From contig JALJCO010012849.1 in assembly GCA_023101725.1 (NCBI GenBank), positions 806,001 through 870,000 on the forward strand: DNA of 64,000 bases, written 5' to 3'. Positions 35,901-47,434 of this stretch are shown one piece after another (position 1 is the first letter of the stretch; each line of letters starts with the position of its first letter). The translations under genes were made by a program, and so were the position numbers. The notes beneath the pieces were generated by a model. The model ran no database searches, had not been told where the DNA came from, and saw only the letters and a list, made by a program, of their open reading frames with translations. Origin of the DNA: Atherinomorus stipes. Lineage: Eukaryota > Chordata > Actinopteri > Atheriniformes > Atherinidae.

Positions 35901-37143
35901 GATGTTGAATTGACTAATTAGGTGACCAGAAAGTGATGTAACCTTTATTCATTCATTGACAGTTCTGAATGTTCCCTTCATAATGACACAGTCAGTGCAA
36001 CCAGCTTCTGTAATATGAATATTTTCCTGTGAAGGGAAATTTATAGATTTTACTCTTGGCTTTTAGAAACTTTAATGGGTATTTTTAGGTGCGTACTTTA
36101 AAACGATCGATAACCGATAAATTTCAACTCTAAAGGGATACCGAAAACCAATACCGAAAACACACATAGGTACATACCTAAATATACCAAAACAAAAATT
36201 CCAATGTGGGGGAGTTTGGTTAAAATAGGGAGGGAAAGAAGTTTGGAGGAGTTTGGGTGGAGAAGAGTATCTTACAATAAAAAATTAAGAAAAAGAAAAA
36301 GGGAATTTATAATTAAAATAAAAATAAAAGATAGGGGTCTGATGGCGGAGAGGTGGCGAATCGACCCGATATTCGTGCTCCCTAGTATTTCTCATTCTGC
36401 TCTGACTTTCACAGACCACGCTGATAGTTTTAGCCACAAAATATATATACAAGTTAAATTGTAGCCAAAAAATAAGAGCTTAATTGCTAATTAAATTATT
36501 GGCAGCAGCCCAATTTAGCATGTAAAGGCTTAATACCAGAGATCGTAAGAAACACTAACGTCACCTGTTAGTGTTTGAAGAGCTAAAAATGAAGCCATTT
36601 GGTTGTTTCCCATCATCTTCGCTGCCTCACATGTGTCGTCACTCTCTGAAAATACAAAAATGGGCAAAGAGCGGCCTCGAGGCAAATGATTGACAGCCAT
36701 TGTACTCTGGGCTAAATGCTAACCGAGCTAACTTGTACTTAACAAGAGTGAACGAAGATTAGCCCCTTTAGGGTCGGGCTAAAGGTAAGGCATGTTTGGA
36801 TTTGCTGTTAGCTGCTAAAAACCACCGTTGTGCTACTCTGATACAGACAGACCTTACCGAGAACAAACAAACGAGCTAACTGATAGCCACCATCAATCAA
36901 AAGGACACGCCCCTAATTAAGTTCTTCATGATTAAGTAACATCTAAATGGATGAGTTAAAAATCACCCCCATTACAGTTGACATGAAGGAAAACTTGACC
37001 TGTTAAACCTAAAATGATTTTTTGAATCAGGCTGTAAACATGTTTGTTTCTGCATTGAAATTGGCCTTTTTAACATGGGAGTCTATGGAGATTTACTCTG
37101 ATTTTGCAGCCAGCCCCTAGAGGATGAAGAGAGAATTACAATT

Positions 37144-37178
<35 letters not shown>

Positions 37179-40100
37179 CACTTTTCCAGATTTCTACATT
37201 GGCCCCACAGTTGGCCACTGCAGGTTGCTGCTTGCCAATACTGAGTTTAAATCAGAATGAATGTAAACCCTGAGTATTGGCAAGAGCAGTGGTCCTCGAT
37301 TTTTTTTTTGAGCCACGACCCCCAAGATGTCGTACAACAGTGTTCACAACGACTGAGTGGTTATCGTGTGTGATTTATCAAATGGGGCATCCTGCAGACA
37401 TCCTCTAAATATAAGGTTTAAAACTGTTGAAATCTTCATAGATAAGGAGGATAAAGTGGTTTCTGGTGGATTCAGCTCACCTCATGCCCAAAATCAGCTT
37501 CTCTTGATAAAGCCAAATTCAGATTTCTTGATATGGCATGGGCAATAACTTTGTTGTTAATTTTTGCAATGATCTGGCTACCACCTGAACTTATCTAGGG
37601 TCCCCTAGTTTATGAAAAGGTTGAGCAAGAGTGTAGCTGGGTTTCCATCTTTTGAAAATTTACTCCAAACAAACATAGTTTGGAGTAAATTGCCAACATG
37701 AACCAAAACATTAAAGATTAAGGCGCAAAGGAAAGCAGTTTTCTTGGCAACATACAAAGAAAAATCGGGGATACTTTTCAATTTAGTTTGTTGTGTTAAT
37801 TCTTTCTTGTCTCAGAGTATTTCCATACAGTTGTTTATGTCACTGGTAATTTGTATAAGGTTTTGTTTGGGTTTATATGAAGATGGCACCCATCTCACCT
37901 CATGTAGAGCGAAGAATTTTGGATTTTTAACCTCAAAGTGTACTACATTTTTTTGATAATGCTAAATGTAAGTCATATGGCGACTGGTTGCAAGTTAGCT
38001 TAAACCAAGGGGAGTACAGCAACAGCTCATTCATCACTAAGACAATAAAGTGCCAAAAATGATAAATAATGGAAAATGGGGGGGGGGGGGGGGGGTGGGC
38101 GGTTGATTCCGGTGTTCCTCATCAAAGCAAAGCTAAAGGACCAACAACAGCAACCAAGAGCTGTCCACAGATCAGATTGTTCCACATATTCCTGAGACTG
38201 CCACCTAGTGGCAGCAAAATGCTATAACATGTAGAAAAGTTTCTACATGCTCAGGCTGTGACATGTCTGGTACACCACAGGTGATTCATATTATGTTTAC
38301 ACCTTGCCTTGTCAGAGAAGGCAAAAACTGCCTTCTTGCTCAAGTTTTTCCTTTTCAAATGAACATGAAAAAAATGTAGATGAAACCTGATTTCAGCCTC
38401 CGTTGGCGAAGACCAGCTTGTTCCTTTTCCTGAAGATAAAACTCATTGTCTTTTGTCCGTGCTCTTTTGTGTATTTGCATCTCAAATCACATGTTCCCTC
38501 AGGCCCTTTTTTTTTAAAACTATCATTCAAAGTACATTTACAACCTGACTGGCTTCTGTCTCTTCCTGGAACGCACAGTCCACCAAGTCTTAAAATTCAC
38601 CTATGAATGTTTTGTTTGTCACCTGGGACCAGTGAAACCATGAGCCGCATCTTCCTAAATTAACATATCACCACAGTTTGCTCACGTATTGCGTTTCAGG
38701 TTTATTTTGAGTGCAATTGCAACCTTGCATGGCTCATAAATGAGCGAGAACTCAGAATGATTGCTCTTCTGGTTTCTCTTCTCCTTTTTTTTATGGGACT
38801 GATTTTTGACTATTTCAAAACCACCAGAACCATCAGATTTGATCATCTTTACTCAGGCCAGTCGTGGCCAGAATTGAAAGAAAGGTAGCTCTTCTTTCTC
38901 TGGCTTTAGCAGCGGCAGCACACCATCCTGCTCCTCCCTCTTGTAATCTTAACTGCGCAGGCACTTGCGCTTGCAGGTTTTTCAGGCCAGGTTAGTTTTT
39001 TTTTTCTTTTTTAAAAAAAGATCAAAAGGTGAGTACACACATTTGTAATAAGGAGGAAATGGCAAACACATGGCATGAGCACAAAATAACAGCGCAATCA
39101 CTGGTACCAGCTCAGTTTGAATTTTATAACAAGGATGTTGGCTCACTGAGTGATTAATGCAAAATATATGCAAATAGTCTTGTTTCACACTGTGAGACTA
39201 AGGCGAGATGACCCAGGAGGGATGGCATAGAAAATGTGTTTTGCTTGGAGTTAGTTTTTGGGTTTATGTTGAGCAGAACCCACATCTATATTCACAGATA
39301 AAGGAATGCTTCAGTCTTGGCAGCCCCGTGTCTGGACTTGCACAAACTGTACAAAAGCAGCGTCAGAATAGTCTAGAAAAAAAAAAAACCTCCCAGCACT
39401 TACAAACACAGCCACACTTCTGCATACATCAAAGACACACTTACAAACACGTGTCTACTTCAGTACCAAATAATTTTGCATCCTGCTTGAACTCTGCTCA
39501 AGTTTGAAAGGGAAAAAAACAAAAAACAGATTACTTGTTAGTGTGTGTGTGTGTGCAGCAGCTAGAGAGATTTTCTTGTGGATTTCTATGCATTTCTACT
39601 GACAAATGGCTTTTGTGGAAAGCATTATTAGTAAATGTGTCATGCATTTAAACTGTACCTGCTAATAATGAAATGATAAAGTAATAAATGATGTCGAATT
39701 AACAGAAATTCCTCCTCTGTCCTGTCGCAGGGTGAGTCAGTGAAGTATTTCTTGGATAATCTGGATAAGCTCAGCGAACCGGTAAGTTGTTTCTGCCTAT
39801 GCTTATTAAAACCAGACGTGTACATGTTAAAAGGAATATTGCAACGTGTTCCAACAAAAGTAAAGTTGTCTGACTTAAAAGCTTGTATGTTTGTTTACAG
39901 GGGATGATGCTGATGTTTTATCAGAAAAACTTTAAATTAGATTTGACAAGGTGCAAAGGAACTTTTCTGATCTGCAAGTACTTCATTACAAAAGGAAAAC
40001 TAGATAAAGCCTATAAGGTTGTGAAATATTAGCATTTTATTCAGATACTCCTAAATTTCATGAACCTTATGATTTATGAGAACAAAAAGGGGGGGGGGGG

Positions 40101-43100
40101 GGGGGGGGGGGGGCATTTAACAGGATTGCTCATAAAACCTTATACATGTGTATTTAAAGTATTTTAGTTTAAAGTTTGTCTGTTGAGCTATTGAATATCT
40201 CATGTCCTATAATACTCCCTTTAATGATGAAGTTTACAGCTGATGAGCTTAATTTTACCAGATTTTTGCCTCGGTACATCATATGACATGTTTTCTTTCA
40301 GAGATGACCGCTAGCATCAAGACTGAATGGTTTCCAGAACTCTGATCTTGTAAAACTCAAAATATAAAGTTTGATTTCAGCTTAAGCACCAAAACTTGGA
40401 CTTTTTTTATTACAAAATCCTGCAAGCAAAGCAATAATTGGCTGTATATCATGTACTGTATACAAATAGGATATATAATTGTTTACACTTCAGTTCTCAG
40501 ATCTATTCTACGATCTAAGCTAGGTTCTTAGAAAATATTTGCAAACATTTTAAAGGTGACTGAAGTTTATAATTATTTATATAATGGGTTGAAATTATAC
40601 GAAGGTATAATCAGTAGAGATGGGCGATATGGACTAAAAAATGTTTCACGATGATTTGTTTTTTTATCATGGTAACGATAAGAGACGATAAAAAATATAA
40701 GCCTAATTATTTGTATTATAAAACTCACTACATTCTGTCTTGAGAGCCCTAAAATAATAATAAAAGGCACTGAACTACATCAACTAAGTTGAAGTAGTAC
40801 ACCTGTATTGTAAAACTGTAATGACACCAAACAAACGTGTATGAAATATGAGAACAAAGTTAACATTTACCTAAATGGTGAAAACAGCAAACTATATATA
40901 AATAAAAAAGCAACTATATATAAATAACTGTAAATACAGCCTGATAAAATGAATTTATCATTTTTATCCTGAGATGACAGATTATTACCATGGGGAATTT
41001 ATTTGACAATGTATCGCACACGATAACATACCGCCCGTTTCTAATAATCAGTCAGGTCACCTTTTAGGAGGTTTATAAAGTTCACTTTTCTTTTGTTAAT
41101 ATAGACGTACTCTCATTACCTAGACCATATATACAGGTGGTTGATCCATTTTGGGAAGTTTAGTACAATCCAGGGACGACGCCACCATCATTTTGTCATA
41201 TTGGAATTCATTAAATCTGGAAAATAATGCATTAATGCTGGTAAATTTTAATAAGCACTTTGGATTATTGAAAGCAATGTGGTCTAAAGTTGTTTTTCTT
41301 TTTTTCTTATTTTGTCCTCCATCTGATCAAATTTAGTTGTTGCGTTAATGGAGAAGGTATGAAATGTGAATAACCTATATTTTTCTATTACCAGCATTAA
41401 TGTGTCTATTTGTTGTTTTTTGCCTTCTTACCTTCCTCTGGGTTACTGTTACTAAGAAAAACAGTAACCAGTTTTGCTTTACTAATGTAGTCAGCCCCAT
41501 TAATAAATGCATTTTGAGAGGTTTTAATGGTGTTTTAAGTCGTTATAACTAGGTTTAATTTGTCTTCCTTACCGACACATTTAGGGTCCAACTGTGTTAC
41601 ATAGTAATCAATTATTTTAGGGGTTCCTACAGAAAGAGTTATTGTTAGGAAAGTTAGTCAACATATTTTGATTTGCAAAAGCCTTGTTGTTTAGACACTA
41701 CTGATAAATATTAGCTTACTTTAGCTTAAATTCCCAAGTGCCTTGCCTTAATGTTTCTGTAGAAACAGAAAATAAACTGATCTGTTTGGTTAAACTTTTA
41801 AAGTAGTGAGTTTATTAAGTAGTTACATTCTAAAAGATAAAATTTCAGACTTGTGATTCACTTCTGATTACTTCTGATTTCCTCAAAACCCCTAAATATG
41901 TAGTCATGAACCTTGTCTGACTTTTTAAGTATGATTGAAAGCCTGCATCAAACTGGTGTCTGGTCAGGGATGTATTATTCTCTCAGATCAATCTGAAACT
42001 AGATAATGGATCATTACCAGTACTTTTTTTTTTTAATAATAAAATGAAAGTTTGTACAAAAGATGAGTTGAAGACTTGCTGTCTCTTGATTTTAGGGCTG
42101 ATAGTAGGTTTTCACATTTCCAGGTGAAACCTGTTATGTTTTCCCTTTTTTTGTGCAACCCCAGTGTCTCTCCTTAACGAATATCCATCAAACATGGACA
42201 AAATCTGCGCTGTTTGATGTAGATTTTGTGTCTCTCCTGCAGGATTATCTTCCCAGTCAACAGGACATCCTGCTGGCTCGGAAACCCACCAAGGGTATCC
42301 ACGAGTATGACTTTGAGATCAAGAACGTTCCCTTCAAGATGGTGGATGTGGGAGGGCAGCGGTCGGAGCGGCGGCGCTGGTTCGAGTGCTTCGACTGCGT
42401 CACTTCCATCCTCTTCCTTGTCTCGTCCTCAGAATACGACCAGGTGAAAACGGCCGAACCTTGTTTCATCGCGCACACTTGATATTTGTTCTCACTGTTG
42501 CACAGGAGAGCTCCTCAAATGATCCATCTGACTTCTATCTGTCAGTTAGATTTGGTTTGATGGCATTCAGGTTTCGGTCTTTAAAAACCGCAGCTCATGG
42601 GCATGTACTGTGAGTTGGCCTGTTTTTCATCATTGTCTAAACATTAGTTATTTAAAGCTTGGTTTTTGGGTCATGGCTTGTGGGGTTTTCAGTACTTGTG
42701 TTGCTGCCTGCAGGCTTGGATGGCTTACTAAGCTATCAACAACTATCAACAATTTTCACTTTGCCAAGCAAAGACATCCACGGTTGTTAAATGTTCCCCA
42801 TACATTAATCTTTCAGTGGCAGTTCCATCTATCCTAAACCAGTCTGTCTCATACTTCTATACTATTTTTTTTGTTTGTTTAATACCTTGAAAATACCAGA
42901 TGTAATTTTTTTATTTGACATTAAGTTTTTGTTTTTTAAGAAAAGCATATTTCTGCCTCCCATTTGCATAATTTTAACCAGAGTCTGAGGATGAGAGCTG
43001 ATAGTAAGGCAGTTAAAGAATCCTAAAAACAATTATTTCCTTCATATTTTCTTATATTGAGCACATATTTTTTCTGTTGTGAATACATCTTTTGGTTGTT

Positions 43101-44075
43101 AAAATAAAAAAGGCACTTTACTGACTGTAAAATGATTCTTTAAACAGTGTAACACAGTTTTTATGTATTTCCATATAACAATAAAACTGTAACATTCACC
43201 TGATTGAACTGAATGAAGCAGCACTGTCATTATGTAGCGTTAAGCCCTCTGATGTCACATCATGGCTTCTGATGAAGAAGTAAAAGCTGCATCTGTAGTT
43301 AGAGATGATGTCTCATAGACTTGACTTTTTAGTGATGGATAAACTGGACTGTTTTGCAGAAACTTTCCCACTTCAGCTGACAACACTGGTACATTAAATT
43401 TGTCCAGTCCTCATTTTTTTTCCCATTTGCCACTTCCAGAGTAAGCATTGTTCTTGCACTAAATATAAATAAGGCAGTAATAAATATCTGGAGCAAACAT
43501 TGCCACCTGTAACACAGAAGCATTTTTAATGCATCTTGTTATGGTTTGAACTAAATTCAGTTAAGTTTATGTCTGAGCATGTGCAGTAGAAGCTCTGTGA
43601 GTGGCCCAGCTGAAGTCTATCGAGAAAACTGTAATGGTTTTGTTACCCTGTCGATGTAAAACTCATGTAGAAACATTTTCAATCCATCCATCCTCTTTTC
43701 CAGGTGCTGATGGAGGACAGACAAACCAACCGGCTCCGTGAATCCCTCAACATCTTTGAGACCATCGTCAACAACCGCGTCTTCGTCAACGTTTCCATCA
43801 TCCTCTTTCTTAACAAGACGGACCTGCTGGAGGAGAAGGTGAAAAGCGTTCCACTCAAGGACTACTTTCCCGACTACAGCGGGCCGGAGCACAGCCTGCC
43901 GGACATCCAAGCCTTCATGGTAGAGTGCTTCCGGGCCAAGAGGCGCGACGCTACGCAGAAGCCCCTGTACCACCACTTCACCACAGCCATCAACACGGAG
44001 AACATCAGGCTGGTGTTCCGGGACGTCAAGGACACCATCCTCCACGACAACCTCAAGCAGCTCATGCTCCAATGA
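32952..44075 (+). CDS. gna13: Guanine nucleotide-binding protein subunit alpha-13 (5 coding exons)
   Basis: G-alpha-13 is a membrane-bound GTPase that couples receptors to RhoGEFs and RhoA. Exons: 32952-33234, 34228-34454, 39731-39781, 42243-42443, 43704-44075. All joins are GT-AG and in phase, giving 377 residues, the same as human GNA13. Visible motifs are N-terminal Cys14 and Cys18 (palmitoylation sites), the P-loop GAGESGKST at 55-63, the switch I arginine R200 in LLARKPTKG, switch [10 protein letters not shown] with Q226, NKTD at 291-294, the TAINTEN base-binding loop and the C-terminus LKQLMLQ. All catalytic and nucleotide-binding residues are intact. The most divergent part is the helical loop [17 protein letters not shown]. 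The last human coding exon appears split here by an extra phase-0 intron (42444-43703). The paralogue suffix (a or b) is not decided. Confidence 0.97.
36060..36470. repeat. Fragmentary repeat with GATCGATAACCGATAAA
   Basis: ACGATCGATAACCGATAAAT and AAGGGATACCGAAAACCAAT suggest another TATCGATA-rich MITE fragment, followed by A-rich and G-rich low-complexity sequence. It lies in gna13 intron 2. Boundaries are unclear. Confidence 0.35.
36500..37215. repeat. Dispersed fish repeat with poly-T run
   Basis: It contains AACATGGGAGTCTATGGAGA and GCAGCCAGCCCCTAG, phrases common to a widespread fish repeat, then a T run of about 33 (37144-37176). It lies in gna13 intron 2. Confidence 0.45.
37287..37630. 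mobile_element. hAT-like MITE fragment
   Basis: The left end is CAGTGGTCCTCGATTTTT with GAGCCACGACCCCCAAGATG. The right side is TAGGGTCCCCTAGTTTATGA with AAGGTTGAG. It resembles the CAGTGGTTCTCAA class of fish hAT elements. The right terminus is worn. Confidence 0.45.
38078..38095. repeat. Poly-G run
   Basis: About 18 consecutive G in gna13 intron 2. Confidence 0.9.
40089..40113. repeat. Poly-G run of 25
   Basis: 25 uninterrupted G on the coding strand of gna13 intron 3, about 300 bp past the exon 3 donor. Confidence 0.9.
40615..41043. mobile_element. hAT-like MITE with perfect 8-bp duplication (gna13 intron 3)
   Basis: It runs from TAGAGATGGGCGATATGG to ACATACCGCCCGTTTCTA. It is flanked by ATAATCAG at 40607-40614 and ATAATCAG at 41044-41051, an exact 8-bp target duplication. 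It is AT-rich with ACGATAAGAGACGATAAAA words and has no ORF. Confidence 0.9.
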
Positions 44076-45985
44076 CCCCTGACAACCTGTGAAAATAGAG
44101 GACCTGAATAGGGACAAACCACCCCCTCGTGCCTGAAGAGGACTTGGGAGAGACCAGCCTCTGAAGAATCAGATAGATGTCGCCGTTCTTCTTCAGACAT
44201 TTTTATACTAGTTTTTACTCCTCTTTGAAGAGTTGGCCCTCTTGTTAGTTCAGGATCTGATTGGGGAATAAGTCATTTGGGCTGACTACAGGTAATAGAC
44301 CAGAAGCTGGTTTGGGTCTTTGATAACATCTGATCCTTGCTGTTTTTGTCCTCTGTCCTGAGCTCTGCCTGCTGGGGCTTTTCAACTCTCAGGGTGCCGG
44401 TGCTGGCGCCAGTGGAAGTCTGCAAAACTCACGACAAACCAGGTGAATGGTTTCAAATCCAGATATACATCAACACTGGAAATAACCACAATGAAACAAG
44501 TACTATGCAGATTTAACTGTAAACCTGTTTGTGTCCAAGCATTTAATTTAATCCAGATTCACTCCAGTATTCCCATTTCACTCACCAGTGCTTCTTTAAT
44601 ATGGTTTTCTTGCCTACTGATCCAGAGACTGCACAGCCGTCTTTTTCTTCTTTTTTCATGCCTTGCACTGCGCTGCTATTCTTCCTTTGTCTTGGTTTAA
44701 GATCAGCAGGTTTTATCTGCCGGCATAGAGCCAGATTTTACCTGGATGAGAACTTGCTGAAGGGCCATGCATCATAAAAATGCTGCGAACAGTCGGACGT
44801 TTAGACAAACTCCAGCACTGGCACCTTGTTTGTTGAAAACTAGGAGAAGAGGGCACAACCAGGAGACTGAACCTTTTTGTGTTATTTCTTAATGATTAAT
44901 CACTGTTCAAATCTTGCTTTAGAATTTAAGTCAATCTTAGCTTCTTTAATGAGATGATTAAGGTTCAAGTTTCCATACATGTCCTTATTATTGGTTATTG
45001 AGAGGGTAAAAAGATCACTTTTATGGGCACATTAAGCATATGTGCCAGAGAGTGAACATGCAGTCCACTGTTTTCTCAGGGTTGAATCAAAACCGGTGTT
45101 AATACTTATGTAATTGTTAGTGATCTAATTAAATAATCTTTGATCTAGGTTGCAGTGCAATGACTCAGTCAGACCTTCACACTGTTCAAGAGTTTAGAAC
45201 TGCATCCTGCTTATGTTGTCCCAGAATGCCCCCCCGTCTGTCTATGTTTTAATCTCTGATTAGATGCCTTGTAAAGGGACAGACCTCCCCTCTTTGCCTG
45301 AATCATGAATGTCTGTGTTGATAATTGTACAAAGATTTGCTTTTGATTGTTTGAATTTACTGTAAGCAACATTGTTGTGGTCATTTATAAAACATCTGTA
45401 CTGGCACTGAATTGTCACTCCTAGTATGTTTGGAAAAAAACATTGAACATTTCCTTCCCAGCCATTTTGGATTTCCCTCTAAACTGCATCATAATTTTGT
45501 AGAAATTTTATGACCAAAAAAAAAAAAAAATGCTGCTGGAGTTGAATACTTTTGTCAGTGACTGTACTCGATAGAGGGCCAATCTTTGTTAGAGGACAAT
45601 TTCCAGGCACTGTTAAAATCTTTGCTTCTCTGCCAAATCACCCGTGCTTTCTGAGGACTGTTAATGTCAACACTCTGTCGAAGTTTGTTTTTGTTTTTTT
45701 CTGTCTCTCTCCAAAAATGAGCCTTTCAAGAGCTTCAGTTAGCTTCCAGTCCTGGCTCTGTAAATACTGTAATCTGTTGCCATGTAAATAATATTCAGGT
45801 TTATCTCCTTATATGTAAATGGTTGTAGAAATGCCTTTTTCCCCCATTTCTAGATGGGTTTTTTTGTTTTTTTCCCAAATCATTGCTTTTCTGAAGTAGG
45901 TGTTTTGTGAAATTGTTTTTCATCACTTTTCCAAATTCATTCTCATGCTACTCTAACCCTCAATAAAATACACTTTTCTAATGAT
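44076..45985 (+). other. gna13: gna13 3' UTR
   Basis: About 1.9 kb of non-repetitive sequence after the stop, ending near AATAAA at 45962-45967. A poly-A run at about 45518-45531 is internal. No earlier canonical signal was noticed. Confidence 0.65.
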
Positions 45986-46349
45986 ATTATACTGTTTTGT
46001 TTATTCTGAGCATTATACTATAGAGTATGTTTGTCTATTTGACAAAGCTGGCCAAAAAATAATCTTAGGACATGTGTGAAATATTATTTGGAATAGAAGA
46101 TGGTCAAAACTGATGTGAATGTTATGAATTCCCAGATTCTTATAAATAATGAGTATTGTTAATCTGATATGTAAACTGACTACAAAGATTGTTCCAAAAC
46201 ATGATGCAACCCATAATGAACCAAATAATGGCAGGAGACATAAATGAAAACTCAAAATGAGTCATGACTACATGAAGTACAATCCAACATGAGAGAAGTT
46301 AGACATAATGAAGCACACAATGACAAAGATATCAAAAATGATTGAATAA

Positions 46350-46600
46350 AATTATGCTTTTATTAGCTGTTTCTTACCACAAATGATGCATTCTGTCTGT
46401 TCCTTTCCTGTCATTTTATAAAACAATGATGAAACTAAACTAAAATTATTTAGGGGGGAAAAAAAAACTTAAGCTGATACACTTGAACACGTCCCTGTGT
46501 GAACATCCAGTAATTTTAATCACTCTGGCTCTAAATAGTCAAAGCTTTGGAGACCCCCTTGTGCTATTTGGAAAGCCCTTTGGGGGGAACCCAAATAGCA
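46350..46600. mobile_element. Partial copy of the 4460-6247 hAT-like family
   Basis: CAAATGATGCATTCTG, CCTTTCCTGTC and the later TTTTAATCACTCTGGCTCTA, TAGTCAAAGCTTTGG and TTTGGGGGGAACCC correspond to blocks at 4995-5060 and 6165-6235. The two halves are fused with the middle missing. Confidence 0.55.
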
Positions 46601-47029
46601 CCACTGCCTTAGAGCACATACTGTATTTGTTGCATCATTTTCTATCACTTTCTGTTTCGAACCAGATCGGTAAAACATTTTATACTGCAAGCACATCTAC
46701 TGTATTACTGCTCTAAACACGTTTTTACTCCAACAATGAGAGAAATTAGACCAAGGCAGCATTTGAGAATTTGTTGAGGGATTTTAACTGTTTCACTCTT
46801 TTAAAAGAAATGTATAATTAAGTCAGAAAGATAAAGTACACTACTCCACATAGATCATCCCTTCCACTTAAATCGATGCCAATATTGTCTGCGGGTTGTT
46901 GCTTCTCTCTCTCTCTCTTTTCATACATAGTAAATTACTCAATAACTGTCTATGGTGGTAAAGCTAAAAACGTGTCGGTGAATGTGGGGATTTACGCAAA
47001 AACGGAAGTAGGGCGGAGTGAATCATCTC

Positions 47030-47434
47030 AACTCTCCACAGTCAGTCACACCCACTGAACATAAACCTACATGTTCACACAAGATTAGAAACTGTCAGGC
47101 TGCACCGTTACTGGCCCTTTAATCTGCTCTTGATTAAAACAGCATCAATTTGAATATGAAGCCTATATGAACGCATAATGCTACGCTATTATTTTGTAAT
47201 TTACGCGCAGGCGCTGAACGCGCCACCTAATACGATGGGTCTTTCTATGCCCAGCACCTCTGTTATGGTTATGACCCTGAGCGTGAAAACTTACCTAACG
47301 AGAAGCTTTTGAATGTGATATCGCTGTTTATTAATCTGGTAATAAGTTTTATTTGTAACAGTTATAGTGCTTCTGCTGATATCTGTTAAATTCTGGAAAA
47401 TGCTTTCACGTGAACAGCCGTTTACACACACAAA
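47030..47434 (+). promoter_or_regulatory. Candidate promoter and 5' UTR of the C17orf80 homologue
   Basis: The stretch before the start codon has a small CpG-containing patch (GCGCAGGCGCTGAACGCGCC at about 47204). No TATA box was assigned. The placement is inferred from position only. Confidence 0.35.

Noticed and set aside
42153..42242. Frame open upstream of gna13 exon 4, suggesting an alternative exon start
   Set aside because: A clean CTCCTGCAG acceptor at 42242 joins in phase with exon 3 and restores the exact human order. The upstream peptide is intronic.
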